From assembly GCA_011799875.1 (NCBI GenBank), contig CM022299.1, forward strand, positions 338,480,447 to 338,544,446: a stretch of DNA of 64,000 nt. The letters run 5' to 3'. Shown here one piece after another: positions 47,437-58,680 of this stretch. The translations under genes and the position numbers were made by a program. Source of the stretch: Thinopyrum elongatum (Eukaryota > Streptophyta > Magnoliopsida > Poales > Poaceae). The first letter of the stretch is position 1. Each line of letters starts with the position of its first letter. Below the pieces are notes generated by a model. That model was not told the origin of the DNA, did not search any database, and saw nothing but the letters and a program-made list of their open reading frames with translations.

Positions 47437-50400
47437 ATGAATACCCAATTCCCTACTGTAGATGCAAATATTTCATATGGTGTTACTAGATCATTCAATT
47501 ACTATACTCTATCGGCCAGCCCTAGTTTTTCCAATCATGCATCTAATTACGTGCATAGGCCGATTCAAAGTAATTTACATGCTTCAGGTTCTTACGATAC
47601 TAGTAACATGCACCATATGTACTCCAACTCTCATGCATCGGCAGCCCCACAAATCCATATGCCGATGAACAACATGATGATTTTGGTCAATCAAGTTGAA
47701 AAACCTCATGCAGGAACTTCCAATAGCATGCAACAAATTGTTTAACCTTTTTATTCATCGACAACTAATTTGCAATATACTAGATCAACCATGCTGATGG
47801 ATGGGAGAATTGGCCATGCTACTACTAGCTATTCGACCAGTTATTCTCAACCGTCATATGCTACACATCATGTTAGTAATTTTCGGCACCGTATACAACT
47901 GTATATGCTCATAATTCGGCTCTGCACCTTCATGGTCATAGCCGAATAAGTGAAAATTTTCCAGGAGTGCACATGCCATCATCTAATATTGTAGCATATA
48001 ATGCATCCTCTATGCAATAGCATAATTTCGGCAACACCTCATTGCCGAAAGAATCTAAAAATATTGCGGAGCAATCCCTTACAAATGGGACGTGGCTACT
48101 TTCAAAAGGGATATAGCCCGAAATAACAAGATTAGTGCTCTTTTCCTTGAAGAACGTGATAAGGGGCTAGTTCCTGATTATAATGCAATAAGAGCTAGAG
48201 TTTTGCAAGAAGATGAATCTTTGCCAATTGATAGAATTGGCGAGCAAAAATATGGTTCTACAACAATGAATATGCCTTCACCTAGTACAACATCATATTG
48301 TACACCCCTACACAATTGCAAATTTTTGGCAACACCCTTGTGTCATTGCCGAAAGAATCTAAAAGCATGGGGGGCAATCATATCCGGAGTGGGATGAAAT
48401 TGAGAAAAAGCTTAAAACCAATTTTACCGCTCGCCGCCAGAAACAAATAGAAAAAGAATTGGCTCAGATAAAAGAAGCATTGCCGATGTATAGTATCAAT
48501 GAAAAGAAAGATGATTCGGAACATGAAAGTGCTTCATTTGAAAAAGCCGAATCAAGTAGTATATATTCCGAATCCATCAAATCCAAAGAGGCAAGTAGTA
48601 TTGAGAAAGGGCATGGAAAGCATGACAAAATGACCATGCTTGATTTTTCCAAAGTTAATGGAACTTACTTCCTGCCCTATGAGTTTCATGCCATAGAAAT
48701 TGACGAGCTTCAAGAACAAGAACAAGTAGCCGAACAAAGTTCGGTGGACAAAGATCTTCAAACTAATGATGCACGAAATCAAGAAAAAGATGATGACAAG
48801 GCGTTGGGGAGCTATCCGAAGGCGGATCGAGATATTCTTCAAGTCACACCACCATCATGCTCTCCCAACATATTTGAAGAGGTATGTCTAGCAAGTAATT
48901 TACCTGTTTTCAGATTTGATCATAACTTAGTTGTTGATGCATATATTAGAAAAATATTCATAAGAAATATTGAGAGACAAATGATGAGGGTAATTTATTT
49001 GTTAGAAATCAGATTGTCATGAAGCATATCAGTTAACATATTGCACCATTCAGAAGGACCGATAGCGAAAAATTATTGAAGCCAAGGCTTTCCCCATTGC
49101 TTTTTGTAAAGCTCATATCTAATTGGGTAGCTTTGCTTATTTCTTACTTGGCTTACACTTGGTCTCAACTGAGGCATGTATGTTCTAACTATTTTCGTTT
49201 CAGAAATTTAAAGCCAAGGTTAAAATCTTTTGAGCAAACTGATGCTAGTATTGTTTCTTATCCAAAGACATCGGAGATAGAGTGCAAAACACAATGCATG
49301 GCCGAATGGTGTGATGCAAAATCCGAACCATTCATTTGCTTAACTCCAAAGCCGTTCTCACAACAAGATCGGCTAGAGAATAAAAAAAATACCTTCAATT
49401 CAAGCATGTGTGATCAAATATTTGATTTGTTGCTGAAAAATAATTACGTAAGAATTCTTGATCACCATGTTGAGCCATCTATCCAAGGACGAATGTATTG
49501 TAAGTTGCATGATTCGTTCAAGCATAATTTTGAGAATTGCAACATGTTTCGTCAAATAGTTAAATCGGCCATTGAAAAAGGACAATTGAAATTTGTTGAA
49601 ACACCAAGAGATGACCAGTCTATTCCGATTGGTCCTCATGGCAAAAAGTTTTTGCATCGCTGCTTCAAGCCAATCCATTTAAAGAGAAGGTCAAAGCTGC
49701 ATGTGATGAGATCAAGCTTTCAAGTAATGAAGTTGTTGAAGATCATAATGAACATAATCTTGGGTGAGAGAATTCCATCGAGGCTATAATGAAGACGCCA
49801 AGGACTGGGGGCAACAAGCAATTCCAATGATCGATGAAAGCAAACCAAAAGAAAACAAAGGTCAAAATAAGCGCAAGTGTAAGAGATCAAAAATCACCTT
49901 CGCTGAACTACTGGATAAATATCAAATGAGCAGTGAAGAGAAGAATGCTTATCGGCCAAATCACGGAAAGAAACCAAGATCACCCCCAAGGCCCAATTAT
50001 GAGGATCGGTATTGGCAAAGTGAGAATTTCAATGCAACATATTCATATCCTTATTTTGGGCCGCCAATGCCAATGCCGTGGATGCCTCCCTATGCTCATG
50101 TAGATCCATATCCATCACGGGACAGGTATGATACAAAGGCACATTCTCCATCTTATTTTAGACCATCTCACCAATATAATGCAGCTCCAAGAAGATCAAC
50201 ATTTGCATAATCACATGTTAAAGACCGTGTCAATCATAAGGAATCGGTCCAGAGCTCAAGGAAGAAGAAAGAGGTGGTCAAACAAGTTTACTGCGTTAAA
50301 AAGATGGTCTTAAGAGTGCTACTTTAGATTTTATCTCCAATGAGAAAGAGCCAATGAAAGTGTTGACGTTGGCTACTAAAGGCAATGAGATGAAGCAATC

Positions 50401-50650
50401 AATTGTTGGTAGTCAAAGTAGCAAATCTGAAGAAAAGAAGTTGAGAGTGCAGAAGGACAAAAAAGAATTGCCATTGATCATAACAGAATCACAGCCGAGA
50501 TGCCCACTCGGCTTATCGTATTGGCAAAAGAAGGAATTACAAAAGCTTAGTGCACAAGAGCTGAAAAAGAAGAACATGGCATGGGTTCCCAAGAGGAGTA
50601 GTCAAAATAAAAATGATGTGCAACCTTCTATTGCAACAAGTGCTACATAA
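47437..50650 (+). pseudogene. Gag-like region, array unit 2 (most complete)
   Basis: Starts at an ATG (MNTQFPTVDANISYG) about 80 bases after the primer site. It is open in segments 47437-47745, 48092-48397, 48459-49022, 49076-49789, 49764-50210 and 50354-50650. The first part is rich in Asn, Ser, His and Tyr. The middle is acidic with FSKVNGTYFLPYEFHAIEID. Then come LRHVCSNYFRFRNL, the CKLHDSFKHNFENCNMF metal-binding block, and the PYFGPPMPMPWMPPYAHVD proline-rich block. At least four frame breaks make it non-functional. No protease motif is seen. Confidence 0.6.
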
Positions 50651-51098
50651 GTGAAGAAAGAGAAGGATGGAAGCCAAAAAAAATTAAGCCGAAGGGTTGC
50701 ATAACCCCATCAAAATCTTCGGTTAGCACATCATCCATATTCGCCAAACATGCCATTGATGTCTTTGCCATGGAATTCATCCCCAGGTACGATCGATCAC
50801 CCTTCATGGGCTTATTTAGATCCATGGATGCAATATAATTTCTTATATCATGAAAGGGTATTACCAAATCACTATGTATTTGATTAGCTACAAGTTTATT
50901 GCTGATGAAAAGGGCCGAAATATTTGAGTTGTCATTTCATTTGTTTATTTCGGCTATACTTGCTTTGGTGGATGAAGTTTACATGGACCTTATGTTAATG
51001 GCCGATACTTATCTATCGTCCTAAGAATATGTCAAAGCATGGCCGGTGTAGCATCCGAACATCATCCTTAGTTCTATTGGAAAGCGAGACAAGCCTTT

Positions 51099-51333
51099 GG
51101 TTGCCATAGGTGTTACACATATTGAGGCGTTCGGTGATTCGTTATGAGAAGCGCAACAAATATCCATGGGTTATCAATGTTTTGACGAATCACTTATAAT
51201 TTATTTTGAGGTATGTCTAGATGTAAAATTTACCTTCGGTTGCTTTAATACTGCTCATATATCTGGACATGACAATTGAAGTGCAAATGAGTTGGCACAG
51301 CAAGCATCCGGCTACTATGTTGATCATGGTGTA
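51099..51333 (+). pseudogene. Second (Tat-type) RNase H remnant, unit 2
   Basis: The same block as in unit 1, with both TGA codons in the same places (first at 51144-51146). It differs by a few substitutions. Confidence 0.65.
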
Positions 51334-51408
51334 TTGCATATATCTATCAGTAGCTGATGCTTATTCTCGCCAATGTAGGTAAGGCCGAATTGGACCTCAT
51401 TGGTTCGG

Positions 51409-51735
51409 CCACTAATGAAACATTTATGCATGCGAAGCAAGGATTGGAAGAAGTTCATTCGTGATTATCTACAAAATCCTAGCAAAAGATTGAACAATAT
51501 GGTTCGAAGGATGGTTTTGAGATACATATCTATAGAACATTATCACCGGATTGTTATAGAAGTTGAGAAGTTTTCACCGACGTTTGCATCAAGAGTTTAA
51601 AACAAGCATTGGCCGATACACAATTATCTCCCTAAGAGTACAAATGGCCGATGGAGTGTTGACATCGTCCTTAGAACAAACACGGTGCAAATTATTTTTC
51701 GGCATTCAAGCTTTGCCGAAAAACAGGGGGGCATG
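51409..51735 (+). pseudogene. Integrase N-terminal remnant, unit 2
   Basis: Corresponds to 46005-46331, with KDWKKFIRDYLQNPSK. This is closer to the usual Tat consensus (Asp and Gln restored) than unit 1. It ends at LTR 2. Confidence 0.55.
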
Positions 51736-52713
51736 TGTTGACACCAGATTTTGGCATGGTACAAAATGCAATTAAGATGGTCTCAAATGGAGAAGTGATC
51801 TACATGAAAAAGTTCCGTATTGTGGACATGAACATCTTTGAAGTTTGGGCCATCGCCATCCGATCATATCTCGAAGGCTGAAGTTGTGTTCGAAATACTG
51901 AGATTTTGTATCCAGAGAACTGTTCGGCCGATTAGACCTCCAAGACAACCTCAAATGAGAAAAATCTTTCTACACGAATTGCCTTCGTCTCGTCGAAATA
52001 GTCGATTTGATATAAAAACTGTTTCAATCCGACGTCGTATTTAAAAGTTAGAGCCATTCAAGTGCATCCCTACCACCAGGCAAAAAGTCGCCCGCCCAAT
52101 CAGACATCGTGTCCAATAGGTAGGGCCACCAATTGGTTATATTGCGCATGCGTTTCGGCCGAAAAGACGACCTCGAATCGAAAAACGTTCAACATGAAAG
52201 TTGTTCGTCTCGTCGAAACGGTCAAATAGTCTTTTGGGCTCATCTTCATCCGCGGTGGTTTGTGGCCTGTGGGACCTAAAAACCGAACTGTTGTCCCAGA
52301 CTTACCTAAATCCGAGTTCGGTTAATTTTGGAAAGATTTGGACGTTATTTGGAGTCTTTTTCTTGTATGTGAAGTCCATCCGCCTCTTATATTGACAAGA
52401 GCTGACGGCCGATTGAACAACACACAATCGAACAATCATCTATCACTTTTTTATCTTTTGTCTTCTTCCTTGTTCTTCTTTTGCAGGGCGGTGAACCTCG
52501 AGGCCCTAGGGGCGGTCAGGCCGACCTAGGGCAGCCCATAGCCACCGCGCGCCCGGATGAGGTCCCTCCCGGGAGTGTGGGGTTTCGGGTGTACAAAAGC
52601 GCCCGCCAGATTGTCTTGCGTACCGTGCTTCCGGCAGGTCTACTCCGACGTGAGCTGTGGTGCATCTCCCCCGGCGTCGAGGGTACACGGTGACGTGTTC
52701 GTGTGCGAACACA
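51736..52713 (+). repeat. Tat-like LTR 2
   Basis: About 978 bp with the same ends as LTR 1. It is preceded by AAAAACAGGGGGGCATG and followed by CTTTTTGGCGACTCC. It differs from LTR 1 by substitutions and small deletions, including a shorter TTCTTC tract near 52460. Confidence 0.82.
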
Positions 52714-52717
52714 CTTT

Positions 52718-52735
52718 TTGGCGACTCCGCTGAGA
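52718..52735 (+). other. Tat-like primer-binding site 2, mutated
   Basis: TTGGCGACTCCGCTGAGA. The core matches the lineage but the 3' GGGGA has become GAGA. Confidence 0.65.
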
Positions 52736-52812
52736 TGAAGCTTTGAGCGGCCTCCGGCCCGTTCTTGTTACGAAGAGATCGTTATCTAGGGTTTGCAATC
52801 TACAAAGGTAAT

Positions 52813-55218
52813 ATGAATACCCAATTCCCTACTGTAGATGCGAATATTTCATATGGTGTTACTAGATCATTCAATGACTATACTCTATGGGCCAGCCCTA
52901 GTTTTTCCAATCATGCATCTAATTACGTGCATAGGTTGATTCAAAGTAATTTACATGCTTCAGGTTCTTATGATACTAGTAACATGCACCATATGTACTC
53001 CAACTCTCATGCATCGGCAGCCGCACAAATCCATATGCCGAAGAACAACATGATGAGTTTGGTCAATCAAGTTGAAACACCTAGGAACTTCCAATTGCAT
53101 GCAACAAAGTGTTTCACCTTTTTATTCATCGGCAACTAATTTGCAATATACTTGATCAACCATGTCGATGGATGGGAGGATTGGCCATGCTACTACTAGC
53201 TATTCGGCCAGTTATTCTTAATCTCTATATGCTACACATCATGTTAGTAATTTTTCGGCACCGTATACAACTGTAGATGCTCATAATTCGGCCCCGCACC
53301 TTCATGGTCATAGCTGAATAAGTGAAAAATTTCCAGGAGTGCACATGCCATCATCTAATATTGTAGCATATAATGCATCCTCTACGCAATTGCATAATTT
53401 CATCAACACCTCATTGCCGAAAGAATCTAAAAATATTGCGGACCAATCCCTTACAGAATGGGAAGTGGCTACGTTAGAAAGGGATATATCCTGAAATAAC
53501 AAGATTAGTGATCTTTGCCTTGAAGAACATGATAAGGGGCTAGTTCCTGATTATAATGCAATAAGAGCTAGAGTTTTTTCAAGAAGATGAATCTTTGCCA
53601 ATTGATAGAATTGGCGAGCAAAAATATGGTTCTACAACAATGAATATGCTTTCACCTAGTACAACATCATATTGTACACCCCCTACACAATTGCAAATTT
53701 TCGGCAACACCTATGTGCATTACCGAAAGAATCTAAAAGCAATGGGGGGCAATCATATCCGGAGTGGGCTGAAATTGAGAAAAAGCTTAAAACCAATTTT
53801 GCCGCTCGTTGCCAGAAACAACTAGAAAAAGAATTGGTTCAGATAAAATAAGCATTGCCGATTGGTAGTATCAAAGAAAAGAAGGATGATTCGGAACATG
53901 AAAGTGCTTCGCTTGAAAAAGCCGAATCAAGTAGTATATATTCCGAATCCATCGAATCGAAAGAGGCAAGTGGTATTGAGAAAGGGCATGAAAAGCATGG
54001 CAAAACGACCATGCTTGATTTTTTTGAAGTTAATGGAACCTACTTCCTGCCCTATGAGTTTCATGCCATAGAAATTGACGAGCTTCAAGAACAAGAACAA
54101 GTAGCCGAACAAAGTTCGGTGGACAAAGATCTTCAAACTAATGATGCACGAAATCAAGAAAAAGATGATGACAAGGCGTTGGGGAGCTATCCGAAGGCGG
54201 ATCAAGATATTCTTCAAGTCACACCACCATCATGCTCTCCCAACATATTTGAAGAGGTATGTCTAGCAAGTAATTTACCTGTTTTCAGATTTGGTCATAA
54301 CTTAGTTGTTGATGCATATATTAGAAAAATCTTCATAAGAAATATTGAGAGACCAATGAAGAAGAGTAATTTATATTTTATCAATCAGATTGTCACGAAG
54401 CATATCGGTCAACATATTGCACCATTCAGAAGGACCGATAGCGAAAAATTATTGCAGCCAAGGCTTTCCCCATTGCTTTATCTAAAGCTCATATCTATTA
54501 GGGTAGCTTTGCTTATTTCTTACTTGGCTTACACTCTGTCTCAATTGAGGCATGTATGTTCTAACTATTTTCATTTCAGAAATTTAATGCAAAGGTTAAA
54601 ATCTTTTGAGCAAACCGATGCTAGTATAGTTTCTTATCCAAAGACATCGGAGATAGAGTGCAAAACATAATGCATAGCCGAATGGTGTGATGCAAAATCT
54701 AAACCATTCATTTGCTTAACTCCAAAGCCGTTCTCATAACAGATCGGCTAGAGAATAAAAAGTTTACCGTCAATTCAAGCATGTGTGATCAAATATTTGA
54801 TTTGTTGCTGAAAAATAATTATGTAAGAATTCTTGATCACCGTGTTGAGCCATCTATCCAAGGACAAATGTATTGTAAGTTGCATGATTCGTTCAAGCAT
54901 AATATTGAGGATTGCAACATGTTTCGTCAAATAGTTAAATCGGCCATTGAAAAAGGACGATTGAAATTTGTTGAAACACCAAGAGATGACTAGTCTATTC
55001 CGATTGGTCCTGATGGCAAAAAGTTTTTGCATCGGCTGCTTCAAGCCGATCCATTTAAAGAGAAGGTAAAAGTTGCATGTGACGTGATCAAGCTTTCAAG
55101 TAAAGATGTTGTTGAAGAGCATAATGAACATAATCTTGAGGGAAAGAATTCCATCGAGGCTACAATGAAGATGCCAAGGACTGGGGGGCAACAAGCAAAT
55201 GCAATGATCGATAAAAGC
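52813..55218 (+). pseudogene. Gag-like region, array unit 3 (interrupted)
   Basis: The same start (MNTQFPTVDANISYG) after LTR 2. A 271-codon segment at 53855-54670 is the longest intact stretch of this protein in the array. It runs from the acidic Ser/Glu-rich part through FLPYEFHAIEID to LRHVCSNYFHFRNL. A metal-binding block follows (54775-54990). The interior stops at ATCGATAAAAGC, where the chromovirus is inserted; unit 2 continues AAACCAAAAG at the same place. Confidence 0.6.
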
Positions 55219-56601
55219 TGTAACACCCCCAGTGGTTAACTACAGTAATCACCCTTTTGATTATACCAAGTCATCATGATCAACAGTGTTTAATCATCAT
55301 TTGCATCCATATTGCATTTCAACTCCCAACTCGGCAAATTAAAATTAAAGTGCAAAATAAAAGTTGCCCAAACCTGAAAACTAAAATGTGCATCATGTTG
55401 CAAATATTCCCAAAGCATTTATAAAAATGATGGCAACATTTATTGGAATTGTAAAAGGATTCAAACAACAAGAATCAGTAGGAAAATAGCACTATTTAAC
55501 CCTTTTTCAATTAAATAAAATCCAAATAAAAAGATATGGACGCCAAACCAATTTCTAGCAGTGACTAATACTGCACTTTGTTGTATGGGCTAAGTCACAC
55601 ATTTTGTAAAAGTCAATTAGTGGCCTAACAATTAGCAAAACAGTAGATAAGAAAAGAAAAGGAATAGAGAAAAAAGAAAAGCTAAAACAAAAAAAAAATA
55701 AAACAAACCCCCCCCTCTTGGCCCAACTGGGCCTCGGCCCAGCCAGGCCGGCCCACTCCCGCGCTCCCCCCCACTGGCCTAGAAGGCCGCCCCAGTCACA
55801 CCCTAACCCTAATCCCCCACTCCCCCCCACTCTCTTTCGCTACCTCCCCTCCTCGATCCAGATCGGATCGGGGTCGGCGCCGAACGCACGCTCGCTGCCC
55901 TCGTCCCCGTCGCCTACGCCGGCGCCCCCTGACGTCGCCGCCTCCCCGACGCCCGACGCCGTCGCCTCGCTACCGCACGACGCCACGCGCCGGCGCCGCC
56001 CCTTCGCACCTCGCCAGCTCCGCTTCCCCACCGGACCGCCCCGTCATCGCCTCTCCCTCGCCGGTCGTCATCGTGCCTCGCCGCCCCACTTCCCTACCGC
56101 GCATGTGAGCTCCGCCGCCGCCCCGCTCGCGCGCCTTCCCCTCCTCCCCTCGCCGCGGTCGCCGCACTTCGGTCGCGCCCCGGTACACGCTCACCGCGCT
56201 CACCCACGCGCACCACCGCGCTCACCACGCCCGCCTGGCCCTCTGGTCGCCACGACCGTGCCCCGCGCTCGTCGCCGCTCGCCCCCACCGCACCCGTGCC
56301 GCGTCGGGCCGCCCGCGTCGCGGCCCTGCGCGTGCTCACCACCCGCGGCCTGCCGCCGCGCGCCGTCACCTATGGCCGCCCGCGTCTGGCCGCGACCTCC
56401 CACGCTCGCCGCTGCCTGGCGTAGCTCCTGCTAGGCCGCCTCATCGCGGCCATGACGGCCGTGGCTGCGTGCGGGTGCGAGCACGCCCAGCCGTGGCCAC
56501 TGCTGGCTCTGCCACTGACCACGCGGGCCCATGGCCCAGAAAAAAGAAAAAAAATGTAATAAAAATAAATAAATATTAATTAATTAATTGATTAGATAAT
56601 T

Positions 56602-56637
56602 AATTAGTTTAATTAATCCTGTTTAATTAAACTAATT
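56602..56637. repeat. Perfect 15-bp AT-only inverted repeat in the LTR
   Basis: AATTAGTTTAATTAA (56602-56616), loop TCCTGT, then TTAATTAAACTAATT (56623-56637). The 3' LTR has the same structure at about 62621-62657 with a changed loop (TCCATT). Confidence 0.85.
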
Positions 56638-56723
56638 AAATAGTTAGTCTAATTAAACAGTAATTAGTTTAGTTAATCCCTAATTAGCCTGACGTGACAC
56701 TGACAGGTGGGACCCACTGGTCC

Positions 56724-56753
56724 TGACGTCACAGTGATGTCATGATGATGTCA
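56724..56753. promoter_or_regulatory. Three bZIP-like TGACGTCA sites, 5' LTR (two decayed)
   Basis: TGACGTCA at 56724, TGATGTCA at 56735 and TGATGTCA at 56746, each 11 bp apart. In the 3' LTR all three are perfect. TGACGTCA is the core bound by plant TGA/bZIP factors; binding here is inferred. Confidence 0.5.
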
Positions 56754-58259
56754 CCACTACTGTTTCGGATAATGTTGATTTAATAAATTAATTAAATTCC
56801 AGAAATTATTTAAATCTTTAGAAAATCATATAAAATAATCCGTAGCTCAGATCAAAAAACTTTGTACATGAAAGTTGCTCAGAACGACGAGACGGATCCG
56901 AATACGCAGTCCGTTCGTCTGTCACACGTCCCTAACTACCCGAACATGGAACCGTTCCCCTCCGGATCGTCTGTCCGATAAATCCAAAGACCCGGGAAAT
57001 ATCGTCAGATATTCTCCCGCTCCGTCTGATACGTGTAGTACTGCGTTAGACTACCCCTAGCACTGTGTATTGCCATGTCGTACATCGTGTTGCTCATGTT
57101 TGCTATAAATTTATACTTATTCCTCCCCCTCTTCTCTCTCGTTAGACCTCGACGCAGTTCCCGGTACTGCCGCAGCTCCGGAGACCGAAGACACCATTGA
57201 CGACCTTGCCCTTGCCGCCGAGCAACCAGGCAAGCCCCCCCTTTGATCATCCCGATATCGCCCATTCTATTTTCTCATGCTTGCATTAGAATTGCTGCTG
57301 CTACTGCTTTACCTATTCTGATGCATAGCCTGTTTACTGTAACCTGCTATTGATAATTACCTGCATATCCTAAACTGCTTAGTATAGGCTGGGTAGAGAC
57401 CTATCAGTGACCCCACTTATCCTGACTGCCCCGCTGGATAATCCGAAGACCCGATCAACGGGATTGAAGACCAGGCCCCGGCACCGCACCTCACCCCCCT
57501 TAATTGTAACGACATTGCAGCGTTACCACCGAGTGCCGAGGGTGATACCTCGTGTAGCACTTCTGATGTTAACTCTGTAGAGTAGCTATTCGGTCGTGGT
57601 CATCGAGGGTGATTCCTCCTTCACCACTTCCGGTAACGACGCTGTCGTGCAACACATCAAGTGTGAACCCATCGAGGGTGATTCCTCCGAGTTCACCTTG
57701 ACGGATACATCGAGTGGGAATTCAATGAGGGTGATACCTCGGATTCCCCTGATGTTATAGACACACGGATACTTGGACTTTACACTGTTACTTGGATGAG
57801 TACTTCTGAGTACTCACGGTTGCTTTGTTTTCCTTTTCTCCCATATCAGTTTGTCGTGACCAAGATGACGCAGCCCCTGAGACAGATGCCCCGTCGATCG
57901 ACTACTACTACTACCCAGAGGATGGATACTACTACGATTTGACTGACGACCAGGAGTAGGATCGGACGGTCCCAGGCAGGAGGCCTACGCCTTTCGATCG
58001 TAGTGTTTTATTTTGCCCCGCCTTTCTAAAGGCCTTTCTGTTCTGTTTCATATCTGTACTCAGATATCTGATGCTTCCGCTGGCGCTTGTATGCAAGCTT
58101 ATGTATTCGAGCCCTCGAGGCCCCTGGCTTGTAATATAAAGCTTGTATGACTTTATTTATGTTTTAGAGTTGTGTTGTGATATCTTCCCGTGAGTCCTTA
58201 GGCTTGATCGTGTGTATTTGCGTGTATGATTAGTGCACGATTGAGCCGGGGGCGTCACA

Positions 58260-58278
58260 AGTTGGTATCAGAGCCGAC
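58260..58278 (+). other. Primer-binding site (initiator Met-tRNA type)
   Basis: AGTTGGTATCAGAGCCGAC directly after the LTR end CACA. TGGTATCAGAGC is the standard complement of the initiator methionine tRNA 3' end, used by many plant gypsy and copia elements. Confidence 0.9.
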
Positions 58279-58680
58279 TGCCTGTAAGAATCCCCCTTTC
58301 CAACTCCTTGGCCGAAGTTGAGTCTAGTAACCAAAAACTGTTTTACTAACTTGGCTGTGTGGCTTACGGGCCCACGTCGCCAATTGGGTGGTATTAGGAT
58401 CTTTTATTCCTCGTCTATGCTCTGGGACTCTGATCTCTCTTCTATTCGGGTTAAATAAAGTTTACTAACGCCGACACTTAGGATCTCGTAATTCTCGTCC
58501 ACCCGGAGAGCTGGATATCTGTGCGATGTCCCTGATATTGATCTGATTAGTCTGATAATCATTTTCCTTTTCATTGTTTTGTTTAACCTTTCTCTCCGAG
58601 TTGTATTATACTCCGAGTTGTCATTCGATAAGACCGGATTCTGCATCAGAGTGCACACGGAGAGTAGGATCCAGCAAGTT
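58279..58680 (+). other. Leader and deletion joint
   Basis: Noncoding leader after the primer site. Protein homology begins abruptly at Ser-Ser-Val-Phe-Ser-Lys (about 58686), well inside reverse transcriptase. Gag, protease and the first part of reverse transcriptase are gone. The open frame from 58579 to that point is not homologous to the family, so its ATG is not a genuine start. Confidence 0.65.

Larger units (their letters stand above)
43890..55218 (+). mobile_element. Tandem array of a non-autonomous Tat-lineage element
   Basis: Order: partial interior (43890-46331), LTR (46332-47335), complete interior (47336-51735), LTR (51736-52713), partial interior (52714-55218). The period is about 5.4 kb; for example GCCGAATGGTGTGATGCAAA occurs at 43901, 49301 and 54677. 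The LTRs are direct repeats, each shared by its neighbours. The interior has gag-like pieces, a ruined second RNase H and an integrase N-terminal remnant but no protease or reverse transcriptase. The right interior is interrupted at 55218 by the chromovirus. Confidence 0.85.
55219..58259 (+). repeat. Chromovirus 5' LTR
   Basis: 3041 bp, TGTAACACCC to GGGCGTCACA. It contains a CpG-rich block (about 55730-56540), a block of AATTAA repeats and a TGACGTCA cluster. Relative to the 3' LTR it has a deletion at about 57797: after ACTTGGAT it jumps to GAGTACTTCTGAG, losing the CGACCCTGAGGGGTACCCGC segment and whatever follows up to the joint. Confidence 0.9.

Noticed and set aside
55800..55816. CCCTAACCCTAATCC, telomere-like
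   Set aside because: Only two imperfect units of a six-base type. The plant telomere repeat is CCCTAAA, and the same bases recur in the other LTR as ordinary sequence.
55718..56434. 238-codon open frame (and others at 41425-42049 and 61842-62604) suggesting a proline/arginine-rich protein
   Set aside because: They lie in the GC-rich block of chromovirus LTRs, are open in several frames and on both strands, lack any domain, and differ between LTR copies by frameshifts.
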